A program made the position numbers and the translations under genes. Positions 20,027-22,798 of a DNA stretch of 22,798 nucleotides are shown piece by piece. The notes under the pieces are model-generated. The model saw nothing but the letters and a program-made list of their open reading frames with translations. It did no database searches and had not been told where the DNA came from. Each line of letters opens with the position of its first letter. Within the stretch, counting starts at the first letter, position 1. Source of the DNA: Thermoplasmata archaeon (GTDB lineage: Archaea > Thermoplasmatota > Thermoplasmata > Lutacidiplasmatales > UBA184); assembly GCA_030037695.1 (NCBI GenBank), contig JASHQF010000097.1, positions 1 to 22,798 on the forward strand, given 5' to 3'.

Positions 20027-22450
20027 GTGAACGCAGAGGATCCGAGCCCCCCCGAGGAGTATCGCCTCCGGCTCGACGTCGACTACGCGAACCTCCGCTG
20101 GCGGGGGTCGGTCGCCTTCGACCTGGAGCGCGCGCCGCGGGAGCTGCGCCTGGACGCGGAGGGGCTGCGCATCCTCGAGGTGACGGACCGGGGCCGTCCC
20201 GTCCCGTTCCGGACGGAACCGCCCGCCGCGCTCGCCCTGGAGCGCGACGCCGAAGGGGCGGCGGCCCTGGAGCTCCGGTTCGAGGGCGACGTGGAGACGA
20301 AGAGCCTCTTCGGGCTCTACCGCTCCCGGTTCGGCGACGGCTACGTCCTCACCACCCATTGCGAACCGACCGGAGCGCGGAGGATCTTCCCCTGCCTCGA
20401 TCGCCCCGATCGCAAATCGAAGATCGCCCTCACCGTGCGGGCCGCGACGGAGCTCGAGGTCGTCGCCAACGGCGCGACGGTCGCCGTGCGTCCGGTCGAC
20501 GGCGCCCGCGAATGGACGTTCGCCCCCACTCCGCCGATGTCGACGTACCTGTTCTACCTCGCCGTGGGTCGGTTCGATCGACGGGAGGAGCGGGGTGGCC
20601 GCGTGGCGGTGCGGGTGCTCACCCCGCCCGGTCGCGGCGAGGCCGGCGCCTACGCCGCCCGGGCCGCGGGCCGGATCCTGTCGGAGTTCGAGACGTACTA
20701 CGGGATCCCGTACCCCCTCCCCAAGCTCGACCTGATCGCGATCCCCGAGCACGCCTTCGGGGCGATGGAGAACTGGGGCGCGATCAGTTTCCAAGAATCC
20801 CGCCTCCTGGTCGACGGCGCGTCGAGCTCGTTCGCCCGGCGCGACGTCTTCGAGACCGCGACGCACGAGATCGCGCACCAGTGGTTCGGCAACCTGGTCA
20901 CGATGGCCTGGTGGGACGACATCTGGCTCAACGAGAGCTTCGCCTCGCTGATGGAGACGCGCATCAGCGAGCGGATCGATCCGGGGCTGGACGCGACCAC
21001 CGACGCCTTCCTGCGCGCGGCCGGGCGCGCGGTCGCGGTCGACGGGGATTCGCTGCGGGCGACCCATCCGGTCCGGGTACCGGTCTCCGCCCCCGAGGAG
21101 CTGAGCCAGATCTTCGACGAGATCAGCTACGGCAAGGGGTCGAGCGTGCTCGCGATGCTCGAGTCGTACCTCGGCGAGGAGACGTTCCGTCGCGGGGTGC
21201 AGCGGTACCTCGAGGCGTTCCGCTACCGCAACGCCCGGACCGCCGACCTCTGGCGGGCGCTCGGCGACGCCTCGGGCGAACCGGTCCAGGCGATCGCCGA
21301 CCCGTGGATCGACCGGCCCGGGCTGCCCCTCGTCATCGCCCGCCTCGGGTCGAAGGGGCTCGAGCTCACCCAGCGCCGGTTCGGGTTCCTCGCGATGCCC
21401 GAGGAGCCGCCGTGGCCGATCCCGCTCGTCCTCGACATCGACGGGCGCCACGAGCGCCTGCGGTTCACCGAGCGCACGGCGGCGGTCCCGGTCCCTCCCG
21501 GTGCGACGGTCCACCTCAACCCCGGTGCCACGGGGTTCTATCGCGTCCTGTACGAGCCGAGCCTCTACGATCGCCTGCTCGCGGGGTTCGGGGCCCGGTC
21601 CGGCCCCGATCGGTGGGCGGTCGTCGATGACCTCGCTGCGTTCCTCGTCACCGGCGACGTCCCCTGGTCGACGCTCGCCCGCTTCGTCCGCGCGAGCGAG
21701 GGCGCGGTCGACCGGTTGACGGTGGAGACGATCGCCGGGATCCTGCTCACGCTCGCCGTCACGTTCCCGGCGTCGCGGGGGGTCGGGGAGCTCGCGCGCG
21801 AGTTCCTCGCCGCTCAACTCGATCGGGTCGGTCTCGAGCGCCGCCCCGACGAGCCGGCCGGGCACGGGGTCCTCCGGGACCGGATCGCCTTCGCCCGGGC
21901 CCGGGTCGACGACGGGTTCTGCCGCACGATCGCCGACCGGTACGCCGGGTGGGCCTCGCTCGACCCCGACCTGCGCTCGTCCGTCGCCGTCGCCCGCGTC
22001 CGCACCGGCGGGGAGGCGGCGTACCGCGAGGTCCTTCGCGCCTACGAGACCGCGACGACCGACGCCGATGCCCTCCGGTTCGGACGGGCCCTCGCCTGGG
22101 CCCCGACGCCCGAGCTCGCCCGGGAAACGCTCGAGTTCGCCCTCTCCGGGCGGTTGAACCGCAGCCACATCTACCCGGTCGGGGTCCAGGCCTCGCTCAA
22201 CCCGGCCGCCCGCCCCATCCTCTGGCCGTGGCTCGTCGCGAGCGTCGACCGGATGACCGAGATGTTCCGGGGGAGCGGCTACCTTCCGCTCCTGCTCGAG
22301 CTGATGCTACCGCCCGCCGGCCTCGACCACGAGAGCGCGGTCCGCGCCCATTTCGCGGACCACCCGACCGCCGAGGGGGACCGGGGCCTGCGCAAAGGGC
22401 TCGAGCGGATCACGATCCTGCAGCAGCTGCAGCGGAACCTTCCGCCGTAG
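20027..22450 (+). CDS. M1 family zinc aminopeptidase (tricorn-interacting factor F2/F3-like)
   Basis: From GTG 20027 the product is 807 aa, the usual length for tricorn interacting factors F2/F3 and their eukaryotic relatives. An N-terminal beta-saddle domain (10-185) contains EPTGARRIFPCLDRP (113-127); the catalytic domain has GAMENWGAISFQESRLL (245-261), the zinc site HEIAH (280-284) with Glu303 in WLNESFASLME, and YGKGSSVLAMLE; a beta domain and an ERAP-like helical C-terminal domain (about 480-800) follow. It trims N-terminal residues from peptides made by the proteasome or tricorn. The open frame extends to 19829, but that part runs through the 5S gene and its promoter, so the GTG is the first believable start. 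No signal peptide: cytoplasmic. Confidence 0.94.
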   Translation: MNAEDPSPPEEYRLRLDVDYANLRWRGSVAFDLERAPRELRLDAEGLRILEVTDRGRPVPFRTEPPAALALERDAEGAAALELRFEGDVETKSLFGLYRSRFGDGYVLTTHCEPTGARRIFPCLDRPDRKSKIALTVRAATELEVVANGATVAVRPVDGAREWTFAPTPPMSTYLFYLAVGRFDRREERGGRVAVRVLTPPGRGEAGAYAARAAGRILSEFETYYGIPYPLPKLDLIAIPEHAFGAMENWGAISFQESRLLVDGASSSFARRDVFETATHEIAHQWFGNLVTMAWWDDIWLNESFASLMETRISERIDPGLDATTDAFLRAAGRAVAVDGDSLRATHPVRVPVSAPEELSQIFDEISYGKGSSVLAMLESYLGEETFRRGVQRYLEAFRYRNARTADLWRALGDASGEPVQAIADPWIDRPGLPLVIARLGSKGLELTQRRFGFLAMPEEPPWPIPLVLDIDGRHERLRFTERTAAVPVPPGATVHLNPGATGFYRVLYEPSLYDRLLAGFGARSGPDRWAVVDDLAAFLVTGDVPWSTLARFVRASEGAVDRLTVETIAGILLTLAVTFPASRGVGELAREFLAAQLDRVGLERRPDEPAGHGVLRDRIAFARARVDDGFCRTIADRYAGWASLDPDLRSSVAVARVRTGGEAAYREVLRAYETATTDADALRFGRALAWAPTPELARETLEFALSGRLNRSHIYPVGVQASLNPAARPILWPWLVASVDRMTEMFRGSGYLPLLLELMLPPAGLDHESAVRAHFADHPTAEGDRGLRKGLERITILQQLQRNLPP

Positions 22451-22455
22451 CGCGC

Positions 22456-22798
22456 CTAGGGCCGGCCCGGGGGGCGACCGCCGCGCGCCCGGGAGGGGCG
22501 GGACGCTCGAGGGAACCGCGACGGAGGATCGTCCGACGACCAGATGTACCAGGTGCCGTGCCCTTGGCTCAGGCGCTCTCCCGCGGAGCCGGTGAGCTCC
22601 CCCTCCACGAAGGCGACGTGACGGCCCCGCCGTACGACGTGCCCGACCGCGGTGAGCATCTCCCCTTCCCGGGCGGCCCGCAGGAACTCAACGTAGAGCG
22701 ACGTCGTCGCCGTCGTCTCCTCGGACGTGAGGAGCGAGACGACGGAGGCGCCCATCGCGGTGTCGAGGATCGTCGCGTAGACCCCGCCGTGGACGACC
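22456..22798 (-). CDS. PaaI-type hotdog-fold thioesterase (N-terminus cut by window edge)
   Basis: The minus-strand frame enters from the right edge with VVHGGVYATILDTAMGASV, the PaaI/thioesterase-superfamily signature (HGG followed by the active-site D-T-A-M-G helix). It continues with TTSLYVEFLRAAREGEMLTAVGHVVRRGRHVAFVEGEL, the long hotdog strands, and ends with a Pro/Arg-rich tail. The start codon lies beyond the window; the internal Met encoded at 22755 is inside the motif and is not the start. Such enzymes hydrolyse acyl-CoA thioesters; the acyl group cannot be told. It converges with the aminopeptidase gene, 5 bp apart. Confidence 0.85.
   Translation of the reverse strand, partial: VVHGGVYATILDTAMGASVVSLLTSEETTATTSLYVEFLRAAREGEMLTAVGHVVRRGRHVAFVEGELTGSAGERLSQGHGTWYIWSSDDPPSRFPRASRPSRARGGRPPGRP

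Noticed and set aside
19886..22168. 760-codon minus-strand open frame opposite the aminopeptidase
   Set aside because: It is a shadow of a well-supported M1 aminopeptidase; composition is Arg/Glu/Gly/Pro-rich with no motif.
1..22798. CRISPR arrays, insertion sequences, integrase sites, defence systems
   Set aside because: No regularly spaced repeats, transposase motifs or known defence domains were seen; gene content is housekeeping and membrane functions with even composition.

Overview
The window is archaeal, very GC-rich chromosomal DNA with about 24 protein genes, one tRNA and one 5S rRNA. The archaeal assignment rests on an RNA polymerase subunit K gene, a DUF357 gene beside an archaeal translin-family gene, a split transketolase with a TalC-type transaldolase, archaeal TATA boxes about 25-30 bp ahead of many start codons (leaderless transcription), an archaeal-type tRNA m1A methyltransferase, and a free-standing 5S rRNA gene. 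The unlinked 5S, the tricorn-factor-like M1 aminopeptidase and the FN3/PKD surface protein suggest a high-GC member of the Thermoplasmata. That lineage call is inference; no 16S or 23S is present.

Layout. Positions 1-2592 (minus): a short 2-hydroxyacid dehydrogenase of the SerA type, translationally coupled to a class V aminotransferase, then a P-loop kinase cut by the left edge. Positions 2646-6980 (minus): a membrane-system cluster of a DUF4129 protein, a two-TM protein, a DUF58 protein and a six-TM protein, joined by three GTGA stop/start overlaps, followed 264 bp later by a MoxR AAA+ ATPase. No transglutaminase, the usual partner, is visible. Positions 7042-9773: a GNAT-like protein and three small membrane proteins. 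Positions 9776-12440: tRNA methyltransferase TrmI, head-to-head with tRNA-Gly(GCC), then an alpha/beta hydrolase, then an unusual protein joining a cysteine-free A-type (HesB/IscA-like) domain to a MIP18/DUF59 domain.

Positions 12468-14554: a surface protein with FN3 and PKD domains, a C-terminal TM and a cytoplasmic zinc ribbon, divergent from rpoK. Positions 14567-19706 (minus): a seven-gene packed run encoding endonuclease IV, both transketolase halves, transaldolase, DUF357, translin and methylthioadenosine phosphorylase. It links non-oxidative pentose-phosphate chemistry with RNA/DNA maintenance and purine salvage. Positions 19769-19891: 5S rRNA (minus). Positions 20027-22450: the M1 aminopeptidase. 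The right edge cuts a PaaI-type thioesterase.

The window is mostly housekeeping. No mobile element, CRISPR array, toxin-antitoxin or defence island was seen. The most unusual items are the A-type/MIP18 fusion, the FN3-PKD-TM-zinc-ribbon architecture, the reduced MoxR/DUF58/DUF4129 cluster and a 15-bp promoter element shared by tRNA-Gly and transketolase.
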